Of a stretch of DNA of 44,821 bases, positions 1 to 8,420 are shown in pieces. Source of the DNA: CAZSXS01 sp964611385 (lineage in GTDB: Bacteria > Bacillota > Clostridia > Lachnospirales > CAYPQA01); the NCBI GenBank assembly GCA_964611385.1, contig CAZSXS010000023.1, positions 1 through 44,821 of the forward strand, read 5' to 3'. Below the pieces are notes generated by a model that was given only the letters and a program-made list of their open reading frames with translations, searched no databases and was not told the origin of the DNA. The position numbers were made by a program, and so were the translations under genes. The number at the start of each line of letters is the position of its first letter. Position 1 is the first letter of the stretch.

Positions 1-1
1 T

Positions 2-769
2 ATTCTAATATCAGAGAAGCTATTTTACACCATTTTCAATAGAAAGCACTATACTGAATACTACATAAAAGCCGATTTGATTGTTGAGGGTGGGACAGGA
101 TACGAGACGAAGCATGTTTTACCACCAATGATAGAGCATATTATGCCTGACTACAGCCTGTATCCACAACACGAAGAGGCCTATGGGTTCCTATCAAGAG
201 GATGCCCAAGAAAATGTAAATTCTGTATTGTGAGTGAAAAAGAAGGCTGCCAATCAATAAAGGTAGCTGATTTAAGCGAATTTTATGCAGGGCAAAAGAC
301 AATCAAACTATTGGATCCAAATATATTGGCATGTAAAGAACGGGAATCACTATTAGAACAACTGGTAAGATCAAAGGCTTGGGTAGATTTTACTCAGGGA
401 ATAGATATTAGGCTGATTGACAGGGAAATCATTAGAATAATAAACAAGTTGAAAGTAAAAATGATACACTTCGCATGGGATAATCCGAGTGAAGATTTAA
501 TAAAGAATTTTGAAATGTTTGACAAGTACTCGTGCATAAGAGATTACAGGAAAAGAGGCGTATACGTTCTGGCAAATTTCAACACAACATTACAAGAGGA
601 TTTATACAGAATTTATAAGCTTCGAGAGCTAAACTTTGATCCGTATGTAATGATTTTTGATAAGGAAAACGCATCGAAAGAAAAGCGATACTTGCAACGG
701 TGGGTAAACAATAAAAGGATTTTTAGGAGTTGCATGAAGTTTGAAGAGTATGATTATAAGAGAGGATAA
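2..769 (+). CDS. Radical SAM protein, 5' end cut by window edge
   Basis: The reading frame is open to the window edge, so the gene starts upstream; the TTG at 77 is an internal codon. A CX3CX2C cluster (Cys codons at 203, 215 and 224, in GCPRKCKFC) is the signature that binds the [4Fe-4S] cluster and S-adenosylmethionine in radical SAM enzymes. The GGTGY motif just before it resembles the region ahead of the core in B12-binding-type radical SAM proteins, though no B12 site is visible in the part present. The substrate cannot be told. It lies upstream of the prophage parAB genes on the same strand, so it is probably a phage gene, perhaps for nucleic acid or protein modification (inference). 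Confidence 0.75.
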   Translation: MLISEKLFYTIFNRKHYTEYYIKADLIVEGGTGYETKHVLPPMIEHIMPDYSLYPQHEEAYGFLSRGCPRKCKFCIVSEKEGCQSIKVADLSEFYAGQKTIKLLDPNILACKERESLLEQLVRSKAWVDFTQGIDIRLIDREIIRIINKLKVKMIHFAWDNPSEDLIKNFEMFDKYSCIRDYRKRGVYVLANFNTTLQEDLYRIYKLRELNFDPYVMIFDKENASKEKRYLQRWVNNKRIFRSCMKFEEYDYKRG

Positions 770-794
770 AATTTAAACGGAATGAGGTTTAAAA

Positions 795-1229
795 ATGGAA
801 AAGAGTAAAGCACAATTTGATAGTGTAGAAATAACAGTAAAATTTGGAAACGGAACAAAAGGAATTTACCAAACAGAGTGTACAGAAGCACAAATAATGG
901 CTGAAAACATTTGTGAAACGGATAAGCAAACAAATATGGTTTACGCAAAAGCCAAAGATGGTGGATATATAGTTATAAATTTAAACCATGTAACACATAT
1001 TTTGATTAAGGATGTAAATAAGGGGAATAAACTGGAAGCCTTAAAGGTAACGAGAGCAAAGTACATTGAACGTGAATTATCAATTGAAAGATATAACAAG
1101 TTTATAGAAGAATTGATAGCAGAAAACGATTTTGAACATCCAAATTATGAACAATGGCGTAAGGAAATTGAAGCAGACATCATCGAAGAGGCAAACGAAA
1201 AACAAAGAAAAGGAGAATTTTTACTATGA
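795..1229 (+). CDS. Hypothetical prophage protein, 144 aa
   Basis: I do not recognise this protein. It is acidic and Lys/Glu-rich, with a predicted beta-type N-terminal half (residues 1-75) and a charged helical C-terminal half. The ATG at 795 follows a GAGG-type ribosome site. The 3' end overlaps parA by four bases (ATGA), so the two are probably translationally coupled and belong to one operon. A role linked to partition is possible only by position. Confidence 0.7.
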   Translation: MEKSKAQFDSVEITVKFGNGTKGIYQTECTEAQIMAENICETDKQTNMVYAKAKDGGYIVINLNHVTHILIKDVNKGNKLEALKVTRAKYIERELSIERYNKFIEELIAENDFEHPNYEQWRKEIEADIIEEANEKQRKGEFLL

Positions 1230-1984
1230 AAACAATATCGTTTATCAACCTGAAAGGCGGGGTGGGAAAAACCATTTCGGCAATAAATTTTGCACACATT
1301 TTAGCACATGTCCACAACAAAAGAGTGTTGCTTGTGGACAATGACAAGCAGGGGAATGCATCTAAATTTTTCGGAGTATATGACTATGATGTAAAAACCA
1401 TAAGCGATATTATGACCGAACCGGAACTGAACCCGAAAGAATGTATCTACAAGACGGAATATGAAAGACTTGATATTATGCCAGCGAATATGCTTCTACT
1501 TACAGCCATTCAGAGGGTTACAAACGACAAGGGGAACCCTCAGCAAGTTCGACTTGCAAGGGCATTGGATAGGATACAGGAAATCTATGACTACTGTATA
1601 ATTGATAATCCACCGGATGTTAATATCTCCGTTATTAATGCGCTTATTGCCACTCAAGAAGTATTGGTTCCGGTGAAGGCAGACCAGTTTTCAATTGATG
1701 GTCTTGAAACCATAATCGAACAAACAGAAAGCATAAAAAAGATGAATAAAGACATCAACTTTAAGGGATGCTTCTTGACTATGTATCAACGAAACAGTAT
1801 CAATAATCAAGCGATTGAGCGGCTAAAAGGTAATTCAGAGTATAAGGTTTTTGATACAGTCATACGCAATTCAACCAAAGTGGCAGAAACCACACACACA
1901 AGAAAACCGATAGCAATTCAATCAAAAAAAAGCAATCCGTCAAAGGATTTTACAGCACTGGTGAATGAATATTTGTCAAAATGA
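1226..1984 (+). CDS. parA: ParA/Soj-family partition ATPase
   Basis: The N-terminus has the deviant Walker A motif KGGVGKT (residues 10-16) typical of ParA/MinD ATPases, followed by a VLLVDNDKQGNAS segment (Walker A') and the IIDNPPD Walker B. Length (252 aa) fits a small ParA without an N-terminal DNA-binding domain. ParA ATPases bind DNA nonspecifically and, with ParB on a parS centromere, move DNA copies apart. It overlaps the preceding gene by four bases and is followed 35 bases later by parB. A phage carrying parAB may once have had, or may still have, a plasmid-like state. Confidence 0.92.
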   Translation: MKTISFINLKGGVGKTISAINFAHILAHVHNKRVLLVDNDKQGNASKFFGVYDYDVKTISDIMTEPELNPKECIYKTEYERLDIMPANMLLLTAIQRVTNDKGNPQQVRLARALDRIQEIYDYCIIDNPPDVNISVINALIATQEVLVPVKADQFSIDGLETIIEQTESIKKMNKDINFKGCFLTMYQRNSINNQAIERLKGNSEYKVFDTVIRNSTKVAETTHTRKPIAIQSKKSNPSKDFTALVNEYLSK

Positions 1985-2003
1985 AGTGACCGAATCGGAC
2001 ACA
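1985..2003. promoter_or_regulatory. Candidate parS / operator between parA and parB
   Basis: Bases 1985-2003 match 17 of 19 positions of the perfect palindrome found at 10544-10562. The right half (TCGGACACA) is identical; the left half reads AGTGACCGA. Its place between parA and parB is usual for a ParB-binding or autoregulatory site. Binding is inferred. Confidence 0.5.
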
Positions 2004-2019
2004 GAAAGAGGATGATGAA

Positions 2020-3018
2020 TTGAGCAACAAAAGCAAATTCAACATATTTGACATGCTTAATGATGCATCAAAAGCGGAGATGAGCCAAAATAGCTTTAAC
2101 ATAGAATTCATCGACATTAAAAAAATAATTCCATCACAGAAGAATTTCTATTCGGTTGAAGATGTAGAAGAACTCAAGGAGAGCATCAAGATATACGGAC
2201 TACAGCAAAACTTACTGATCAGAAAAATGTCAGGTCATGATTTTTATGAGTTGCTGAGCGGGGAACGGAGATATACAGCCTTAAAGTCATTAGTACAAGA
2301 AGGACGGGAAGACTTGAGAAGTGTGCCTTGTAAGGTAGAGTACAACATAGACGATATTCGGGCAGAGCTACAGCTTATATTTGCAAACTCCACGAATCGG
2401 ATAATATCTGATTATGAGAAAATGCAACAAGCTACAAAGCTAAAGGAACTTTTAAGGGAACTTAAAAAGACAGGAGTGGAGCTTTCAGGACGCTTAAGAG
2501 ATATTGTGGCTGAGAGCCTCAATATATCATCGACACAGGTGGCAAGGTTCGAGAGCATCAATAATAATTTAAACCAGGAATTCAAGGAAGAATTCAAAAA
2601 TGAGAATATAGGAGTGTCAACCGCTTCCGAATTGGCTGCATTACCGGAAGAAACCCAAAAAGAAGCCTATGAGGAATACAAAGTGGTTAAAAAGTTTGCA
2701 ATTAAGGATGCAAAAAAATTGAAAACAAGGGAAACATCGTCAACAGAAGATGCAATGATGGAAGGCCAAAATAAAATGCCGGAAGTAAAGGAAAACAAAG
2801 GCCTAGCGGAACCGACTGAACCCATGGAATACAAAGAAACAAAATGCATAGACAAGTGTATTTGCTGCTATTGTGGCAATGTATTTGATGGGCTTGAAGC
2901 GTCTAACTGGAATATTCGTATGAGAGCCGTAAATTGCTCTTTCTGCGGGAGACGAATGAAAGTAACAGTAAATATTGAATTCAAGTGCAAGCCCATAGAA
3001 GATGTTAGTAATTGTTAG
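2020..3018 (+). CDS. parB: ParB-like partition protein with C-terminal zinc ribbon
   Basis: The N-terminal half has the ParB/Srx fold signature: IKKIIPSQKNFYSVEDVEELKESIKIYGLQQNLLIRK and the LLSGERRYTA box, followed by a helical DNA-binding region around residues 130-200. The C-terminus (about residues 275-325) is unusual: CCYCGN and NCSFCGRR pairs form a likely zinc ribbon where typical ParB has a leucine-rich dimer domain. The TTG start at 2020 is used because the ATG codons at 2012 and 2015 run into a stop; AAAGAGG lies just upstream. The likely target is the palindromic sequence at 1985-2003 and 10544-10562. Confidence 0.88.
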   Translation: MSNKSKFNIFDMLNDASKAEMSQNSFNIEFIDIKKIIPSQKNFYSVEDVEELKESIKIYGLQQNLLIRKMSGHDFYELLSGERRYTALKSLVQEGREDLRSVPCKVEYNIDDIRAELQLIFANSTNRIISDYEKMQQATKLKELLRELKKTGVELSGRLRDIVAESLNISSTQVARFESINNNLNQEFKEEFKNENIGVSTASELAALPEETQKEAYEEYKVVKKFAIKDAKKLKTRETSSTEDAMMEGQNKMPEVKENKGLAEPTEPMEYKETKCIDKCICCYCGNVFDGLEASNWNIRMRAVNCSFCGRRMKVTVNIEFKCKPIEDVSNC

Positions 3019-3039
3019 TATGAATATTATTCAAAGCGG

Positions 3040-3594
3040 GTGATTAAACTGATTAAGGGAGAAAAAGAAATCATAGCGGATATCGTGAAGGAAACGATAA
3101 AAGAACTTCAACAAGGCGGCAATATTAAGTACGGATCAAGCTATTTTCAAAAAACAGAAAAGCTTCTGCACAATTACAAGGCACTAAAAGCGGCTATACA
3201 TCAAAAGGAAACTGAATTAACTGAATTAAAGTGCCTTGAAGAAAACGAGAAGGAAGATTCAAAGTCTATCATTGTGTTTAATGGTGAAGAATATGTTGAG
3301 CGGGAAGAAGGCTACAAGCGGTCAAAGAAGCTAACCGAATGGCTAGTTAAAAAAATTGATCGTGCTTTAGATACAATAAAAAATGACAAGTACTTTTTCA
3401 TCGTGGAAGAAAAATACTTCAAGAAGGCATCCAATGAAGACCTTTCAGAGCGACTTGAATCACTGCAAGAAAGCACTAAAATAGGAAGCAGCGAAAGAAC
3501 CATACAAAGAAACAAAAAGCGCATGATTCAAAAGGTTGCAGTGACACTTTTCGGGGCAGGTGCGTTGGAGGATATTTGTAGAGATATCATATAA
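3040..3594 (+). CDS. Phage late-gene transcription regulator (ArpU/RinA-like)
   Basis: A 184-aa charged helical protein ending in a helix-turn-helix-like segment (GSSERTIQRNKKRMIQKVAVTLFG), similar in plan to ArpU/RinA-type regulators encoded directly before the terminase genes in Firmicutes phages. Coordinates begin at the first standard codon (GTG 3040), but that codon lies inside the ribosome site AAAGCGGGTGAT (3033-3044). The well-placed in-frame codon is CTG at 3049, which would begin (M)IKGEKEI. Its probable target is the TGTC-repeat promoter that begins seven bases after its stop codon. Function rests on position and fold, so confidence is moderate. Confidence 0.7.
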   Translation: MIKLIKGEKEIIADIVKETIKELQQGGNIKYGSSYFQKTEKLLHNYKALKAAIHQKETELTELKCLEENEKEDSKSIIVFNGEEYVEREEGYKRSKKLTEWLVKKIDRALDTIKNDKYFFIVEEKYFKKASNEDLSERLESLQESTKIGSSERTIQRNKKRMIQKVAVTLFGAGALEDICRDII

Positions 3595-3600
3595 TCTACT

Positions 3601-3646
3601 TGTCGTTTTAGTGTCGCTTTCATGTCCTTCACAAGACAGATATAAT
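3601..3646 (+). promoter_or_regulatory. Late promoter with three 11-bp-spaced TGTC repeats
   Basis: TGTCG at 3601, TGTCG at 3612 and TGTCC at 3623 repeat with exactly one helical turn between starts; AGACA sits at the next register (3634). A TATAAT -10 box follows at 3641-3646, while the -35 position has no consensus. This is the layout of an activator-dependent promoter, with the upstream regulator the likely activator. It would drive the whole morphogenesis operon. Confidence 0.65.
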
Positions 3647-3695
3647 ATGATAATATGATACCGAGAAAATTTATAATTAAATAATCAAACACAAA

Positions 3696-3724
3696 AGCAG
3701 GGATTTACTCCTTGCTTTTTTTTT
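3696..3724 (+). terminator. Terminator-like hairpin in the late leader
   Basis: AGCAGGGA and TCCTTGCT form an imperfect stem (3696-3715) followed by a run of T residues. It lies about 50 bases downstream of the late -10 box and before the first terminase gene, so it must be read through for late expression. It may end early transcripts or act as an antitermination site. Confidence 0.6.
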
Positions 3725-3755
3725 ATGCAATTCAAAAATCAAGAGGTAGGTGGTG

Positions 3756-4316
3756 ATGATGGGAAAGTTAAAAAACAAAAAGCGTGAAATGTTTTGTCAA
3801 GAGTGGATAATAGACCTCAACGCTACACAGGCAGCCAAGAGAGCGGGATATAGTGAAAAGACGGTCAACGAACAAGGGGCAAGGCTACTAACCTGTTCAG
3901 AGGTGCAAGTAAGAATATCTGAGATTATGGAGGAAAGGTCAAAGCGGCTACAGATCACGCAGGACAGGGTGATAGAAGAGCTTTCTGTCATTGCCTTCTC
4001 AAAGATCACGGACTATCTAAAAGTTGAGGATACAGAAATAGTCATTGACTATGAAAAGGATGAGGATGGGAACGAAGATAGAAGCAAGCCTATTATCAAA
4101 AAAGCCAAAAGGGTTACTATATTCGATACAGATAGTATACCAAAGGAGAAACTAGGGGCTATAGCTCAAATAAGAGAAACTCGTGAGGGGATAGCAGTGA
4201 AGCTATATGACAAGGTGAAAGCCCTGGAAGACCTGGGGAAGCATCTTGGAATGTTTGCTGACAAAGAAACATTGGAATTAAAAAAGAAAGAGCTTGAAAT
4301 GAAAGAAGGGTGGTAA
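3756..4316 (+). CDS. Phage terminase small subunit (Terminase_2/XtmA type)
   Basis: The N-terminus carries the family signature: KKREMFCQEWIIDLNATQAAKRAGYSEKTVNEQGARLL, a helix-turn-helix that binds the packaging site, then the helical ITQDRVIEELSVIAFSKITDY region and a charged C-terminus. Small terminase recognises phage DNA and delivers it to the large subunit. Four start codons lie in a row (GTG 3750, GTG 3753, ATG 3756, ATG 3759); an ATG was chosen because AGGTAGG sits at the right distance. A second small-terminase-like gene lies at 5134. Confidence 0.85.
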   Translation: MMGKLKNKKREMFCQEWIIDLNATQAAKRAGYSEKTVNEQGARLLTCSEVQVRISEIMEERSKRLQITQDRVIEELSVIAFSKITDYLKVEDTEIVIDYEKDEDGNEDRSKPIIKKAKRVTIFDTDSIPKEKLGAIAQIRETREGIAVKLYDKVKALEDLGKHLGMFADKETLELKKKELEMKEGW

Positions 4317-4317
4317 C

Positions 4318-5022
4318 ATGTGGAAAAGCATAAAGGCTTTCTATGATTCAAAGGAATGGGAACTATTCAGAAAGCAATATATACTTAGCCATAGTAAGGA
4401 AAAGGGAGTTATTTGCTCTAGGTGTGGAGAACCAATAGCAACATCAAAGCACATTATTTTACATCACACACCAATTGAATTGTCATTAGAGAACGTAAAT
4501 GACTACAATGTTTCTCTAAATAAGGACAATGTGAGAATAGACTGCTTTGATTGTCACAACAAGGATCATGAACGATTTGGGCATGGAAACAGTTATTTTA
4601 AGAAACGGCATAACGGTATTTATATTGTCTATGGGCCGCCGCTTTCAGGGAAAACAACATTCGTACTAAATAGCATAAACCCTGGTGATTTAGTTGTAGA
4701 TATGGATCGCCTGTATGAAGCAGTAAGCTTTCAGCCGATTTACTGCAAGCCGGATAATCTCAAATTTAATGTATTGGCTTTGCGCAATATGCTGATTGAT
4801 AATATAAAAACAAGATTCGGAATGTTCAATGCTGCATATATCATAGGCGGTTACCCAAAATTATTCGATAGGGAAAGGTTAGCGAAAACCATAGGAGCCG
4901 AACTTGTATTCATAGAAGCCACGAAAGAAAAATGCATGAAAAGGCTTGAAAGCTGTAAAGACAGAAACGTTGCAGAATGGCGGGAATATATAGAGAGGTG
5001 GTTTGCAGAATATACAAAGTAA
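4318..5022 (+). CDS. HNH endonuclease fused to a P-loop ATPase/kinase-like domain
   Basis: Residues 1-90 look like an HNH nuclease: a CSRCG pair, the LHHTP histidine pair, then DNVRIDCFDCHNKDHERFG, giving two Cys pairs for zinc and the catalytic His-Asn-His. Residues 100-234 form a small P-loop domain: GPPLSGKTT (Walker A), VVDMDRLYEA, and a kinase-like IEATKEKCMKRL helix. In cos-type phages an HNH protein beside the terminase helps the large subunit cut DNA for packaging. The attached NTPase half is the unusual part. The ATG at 4318 is one base after the preceding stop, with GAAGGGTGG upstream. Confidence 0.8.
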   Translation: MWKSIKAFYDSKEWELFRKQYILSHSKEKGVICSRCGEPIATSKHIILHHTPIELSLENVNDYNVSLNKDNVRIDCFDCHNKDHERFGHGNSYFKKRHNGIYIVYGPPLSGKTTFVLNSINPGDLVVDMDRLYEAVSFQPIYCKPDNLKFNVLALRNMLIDNIKTRFGMFNAAYIIGGYPKLFDRERLAKTIGAELVFIEATKEKCMKRLESCKDRNVAEWREYIERWFAEYTK

Positions 5023-5133
5023 AAATTTATCCCCCCCGATCACTGACCACCATGAACCCCGGGAGACCGTTGGAGTGGACTTCCCTTTCACATGAACCCA
5101 AAAATTTGAAATTGCCTGGAGGTATTTTGAAAA
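5023..5133. other. GC-rich intergenic block, candidate cos/packaging site
   Basis: This 111-base gap in an otherwise tightly packed operon has C7 (5031-5037), CCCCGGG (5057-5063) and a direct repeat CATGAACCC at 5051 and 5091. It is flanked by the HNH gene and the P27-like small terminase, where packaging sites often lie in HNH-encoding phages. No cleavage site can be assigned from sequence alone. Confidence 0.35.
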
Positions 5134-5487
5134 ATGACAAAAGGATCAGAATATGAAGCAGAGTTAATAAAATTGCTTGAAATCTTCAAGGATGTGGAAG
5201 AACCCAAAAAGAAGCTGGTTGAAGGGTTAATTCAAGAGGCAGCCTTCCTCTATGCGGAAAACGTTCATTTAAAAGGAATGATTGAAAAAACAGGAATGGT
5301 AAAGGTTCATCCCAAAAATGAAGGATTGCAAAAACCAACGGAAGCCGCCAAACAGTATCTAAAGAATTTGAACAGCTATTCTGTAGTCATAAAAACGCTC
5401 AATAGCGTCCTAGGGAAGAATACGGTAGATGACGATGATGAATTTGATAATTGGATTGCATCCAAACGGGAGGCCATTGATGAATGA
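5134..5487 (+). CDS. P27-family-like terminase small subunit
   Basis: A 117-aa helical protein resembling the P27 small-terminase family: a central EEPKKKLVEGLIQEAAFLYAEN helix, an LKGMIEKTGMVKVHPKNEG linker, then PTEAAKQYLKNLNSYSVVIKTLNSVL, and an acidic tail. It sits directly before the large terminase and overlaps it by four bases (ATGA), the usual P27 position. The phage thus has two candidate small subunits from different families. The ATG at 5134 follows GGAGGT. Confidence 0.75.
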   Translation: MTKGSEYEAELIKLLEIFKDVEEPKKKLVEGLIQEAAFLYAENVHLKGMIEKTGMVKVHPKNEGLQKPTEAAKQYLKNLNSYSVVIKTLNSVLGKNTVDDDDEFDNWIASKREAIDE

Positions 5488-7187
5488 AAAGAAATACACG
5501 AATCACAATTGTCGATCTAAAGAGTTGCACAATAAACGGTAGACATTCGTGGCTACTGGAATACTATGAGGCCGCTATGGCGGGAGAAATAATCATGGGT
5601 GAAGAGCTTAAAGCTTGCCTTGGAAACTTGCTTCAAGAACTTTCAAATGAGCTATTCTATTATGATACTTCCGAGGCTGATTTAAGAATTGAATTTATAC
5701 AGGCGTTTTGCAAGCATACCAAAAGCCCCTTTCATGGTATGCCTTTTTTATTGGAACTTTGGGAGAAGGCTTTAATCGAAGCCTTTTATTCCTTCCGTTG
5801 GAGAGAAACAGGATTACGAAGATTCAAAAAGCTTATATTGTTGATTGCGCGTAAGAATGGGAAAAGTACACTTTGCGCTGCTCTGTGCCTGTCCGAATTG
5901 ATGGTTGGTAACGGTGGATCAGATATCATATGTTCAAGTAATGATGATGCGCAGGCAAGTATCATATTCGATGAAATCAACAATATGCGTGAGCAATTCG
6001 ACAGGAAAGACAAACGTACCTATAAAAACTTGAAGGGAATATTCGGACGGAAGAATAAATCGACAATTAAAAAACTGTCTGAAAAAACCCAAAACAAAGA
6101 AGGACGGAACATTGACTTTGCAATCTTAGATGAATCCCATGAAATGAAGGATAACGTTATCGCCAAGTCTATTGAGCAATCTCAATCAACAAAAGATGAA
6201 CCGGTATTCATAAACATAACAACAGAAGGATTCATAAATGATGGGTATCTTGATAAAGAGCTTATCTATGCAAGAGAAGTACTCAACGGAGAGAGAGAAG
6301 ACTATGAGGTATTGGCGTGGCTTTACACGCAGGACTCAGAGCTAGAAATCTATCAGGACAAAAGCTCATGGAAAAAGTCCAATCCGTCATTAGGTATGAT
6401 AAAAAAAGCATCCTACATAGAAGGGCAGCTAAGAAAGGCCCAAGCACAAAAATCAGAAAGGGTTTTCACTCTAGCCAAAGATTTCAACATCAAGCAGAAT
6501 AACGCGGAGGCATGGCTAAGTGAAGATGAAATCAAGAACGATGAAACATTTAACATAGAGGAATTCAGGGGATGTATAGGCATTGGAGCTGTAGACTTGG
6601 CAGACACAACAGACCTTGCAAGTGCAAAGGTCATGATTATGAAAAAAGGAAGTAGTAAAAAGTACATTCTCCAAAAATACTTCATACCGGAGGCCAAAGT
6701 CGAAAAGGGAAGTAAGGAAGATAAAAAGGACTACTTGGAATGGGCAATGCAAGAGTATATATTTATTTGCCCAGGTAATGAAAATGATTTCAGCTACATT
6801 ACACGGTGGTTTGTTAATCTGTTCAAAGAGTTTGAAATTAAGATATTTATGACGGGGTATGACAATTGGCATTCAAAGTACTGGGCAAAGGACATGAACG
6901 ATTACGGATATGACACAGAGAGGGTAAACCAGGATTTTGACACCATGTCAAACGCAATGAAACTTGTAGAGGCCGACTTACAAAGCAAATTGATAGTATA
7001 CAATGATAACCCGATTGATAAATGGTGCTTGGAAAATACGGCAATTCAAGTGAATAAGCTTGGGCAAGTAATGCCGTGCAAAGTAAAGGATGAAAAAAAC
7101 AGGCGTATTGACGGGGCTGTATCCTTAATCATCCTATATGTTATTTACAGTAGGTATAGGACAGAATTTTTGCAGATGGTGAAATAA
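5484..7187 (+). CDS. Phage terminase large subunit
   Basis: The motor and nuclease that packages phage DNA into the prohead. The ATPase half has Walker A ARKNGKST (residues 122-129) and Walker B DFAILDESHE (about 211-220). The C-terminal nuclease half shows acidic patches in GAVDLADTTDLAS and near DGAVSLI at the end, as in Terminase_1/YmfN-like proteins of HK97-type phages. At 567 aa it is full length. It starts at ATG 5484, overlapping the P27-like gene, and is followed 12 bases later by the portal. Confidence 0.95.
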   Translation: MKRNTRITIVDLKSCTINGRHSWLLEYYEAAMAGEIIMGEELKACLGNLLQELSNELFYYDTSEADLRIEFIQAFCKHTKSPFHGMPFLLELWEKALIEAFYSFRWRETGLRRFKKLILLIARKNGKSTLCAALCLSELMVGNGGSDIICSSNDDAQASIIFDEINNMREQFDRKDKRTYKNLKGIFGRKNKSTIKKLSEKTQNKEGRNIDFAILDESHEMKDNVIAKSIEQSQSTKDEPVFINITTEGFINDGYLDKELIYAREVLNGEREDYEVLAWLYTQDSELEIYQDKSSWKKSNPSLGMIKKASYIEGQLRKAQAQKSERVFTLAKDFNIKQNNAEAWLSEDEIKNDETFNIEEFRGCIGIGAVDLADTTDLASAKVMIMKKGSSKKYILQKYFIPEAKVEKGSKEDKKDYLEWAMQEYIFICPGNENDFSYITRWFVNLFKEFEIKIFMTGYDNWHSKYWAKDMNDYGYDTERVNQDFDTMSNAMKLVEADLQSKLIVYNDNPIDKWCLENTAIQVNKLGQVMPCKVKDEKNRRIDGAVSLIILYVIYSRYRTEFLQMVK

Positions 7188-7199
7188 AGGGGGTGAAAT

Positions 7200-8420
7200 A
7201 TGGCCTTGTTAGATTTTTTGAGAAACTTGAACCAGGGTAAAAAAAACAAGCAGTATAACATGATGTTAGACGGATTCGTACCGGTATTCACAAGCTTTGG
7301 AGAGAATATTTATACCTCCGATATAGTCAAGAACTGCATCAGAGCAATAGCGGGGGAAATATCCAAGTTGCAGCCAAAACACATAAGAACAGAAAATACT
7401 GGTATGCAGCTCACAGTAAACAGTGAAATAAATCGAATTCTTACGCTTTACCCGAATCCATTAATGACCATGAAGGACTTTTTAGAAAAAATCATATGGC
7501 TAAGGGAACTTACTAATAATGTTTTCATATACCCGGAATACAAACTAAAGCCAGACTTCTCTAAAGAGTATACGGCCATCTATCCATTGAATCCAATTAA
7601 CGCGGAATTTCAAGAAAACGAATGGGGAGACATCATTGTACAGTTGACTTTCAAGAACGGAAACAGCTATACAATAAAATATGATAACCTTATTCATATC
7701 CGAAAGGATTATTCCCTTTCGGAATTGATGGGTGGAGATCAAAACGGGCAGCCAAGCAACAGGTATTTGCTTAAGACACTGGAATCTATTCACACAAGTA
7801 CGGAGGGAATCAATAACGCAATCAAAACCAGCCTTGCAGTACGCGGAATATTAAAGACAAACACCATGCTTAGTGATGAAAAACTTGAAAAGGAAAGACA
7901 AAAATTTATTGAGGATATCAAGCGCAGTGATTCGGCCATCATAGCAATGGACTTGAAAAATGAGTATGTTCCGATAACAGTCGATTCAAAATTTATTGAG
8001 CCGGAATTGCTTAAAATGCTTGAATCCAAGATTCTTTACTACTTTGGTGTTTCATGGCCCATCATAAGCGGGGATTTTACGGACGAACAATACCAGGCTT
8101 TCTATGAAAAAACATTAGAACCTATCATCATAGCTTTGGGGCAGGCCTTTAGCAAAACATTGTTTACAGACAGAGAACTTCAAGTTGGGAATCAGATTAT
8201 CTTTTACCCGCAAAAGCTTCTATACACAAACACCAAAAATCGAATTGCCGTTGCCGACATACTTGGAAATCGTGGAGCATTGACAGATAACGAGCTTTTG
8301 GAGCTTTTCGGATATCCACCATTTGAAGGGGGTGATACCCGTCATATGAGCTTGAACTTCATTGATAGAAAGATTGCATCACAGTATCAATTAAGCAAAT
8401 TGGAGGGTGAGAAAAAGTAA
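7200..8420 (+). CDS. Phage portal protein, HK97 family
   Basis: A 406-aa HK97-type portal, the dodecameric ring at one capsid vertex through which DNA passes. Family traits: the N-terminal YTSDIVKNCIRAIAGEISKL segment, an LLTLYPNP-like region followed by LEKIIWLRELTNNVFIYPEY, and a C-terminal GALTDNELLELFGYPPFEGGD. The ribosome site AAAGGGGGTGAAAT precedes ATG 7200. Its stop overlaps the start of the protease by one base, so translation is probably coupled. Confidence 0.95.
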   Translation: MALLDFLRNLNQGKKNKQYNMMLDGFVPVFTSFGENIYTSDIVKNCIRAIAGEISKLQPKHIRTENTGMQLTVNSEINRILTLYPNPLMTMKDFLEKIIWLRELTNNVFIYPEYKLKPDFSKEYTAIYPLNPINAEFQENEWGDIIVQLTFKNGNSYTIKYDNLIHIRKDYSLSELMGGDQNGQPSNRYLLKTLESIHTSTEGINNAIKTSLAVRGILKTNTMLSDEKLEKERQKFIEDIKRSDSAIIAMDLKNEYVPITVDSKFIEPELLKMLESKILYYFGVSWPIISGDFTDEQYQAFYEKTLEPIIIALGQAFSKTLFTDRELQVGNQIIFYPQKLLYTNTKNRIAVADILGNRGALTDNELLELFGYPPFEGGDTRHMSLNFIDRKIASQYQLSKLEGEKK

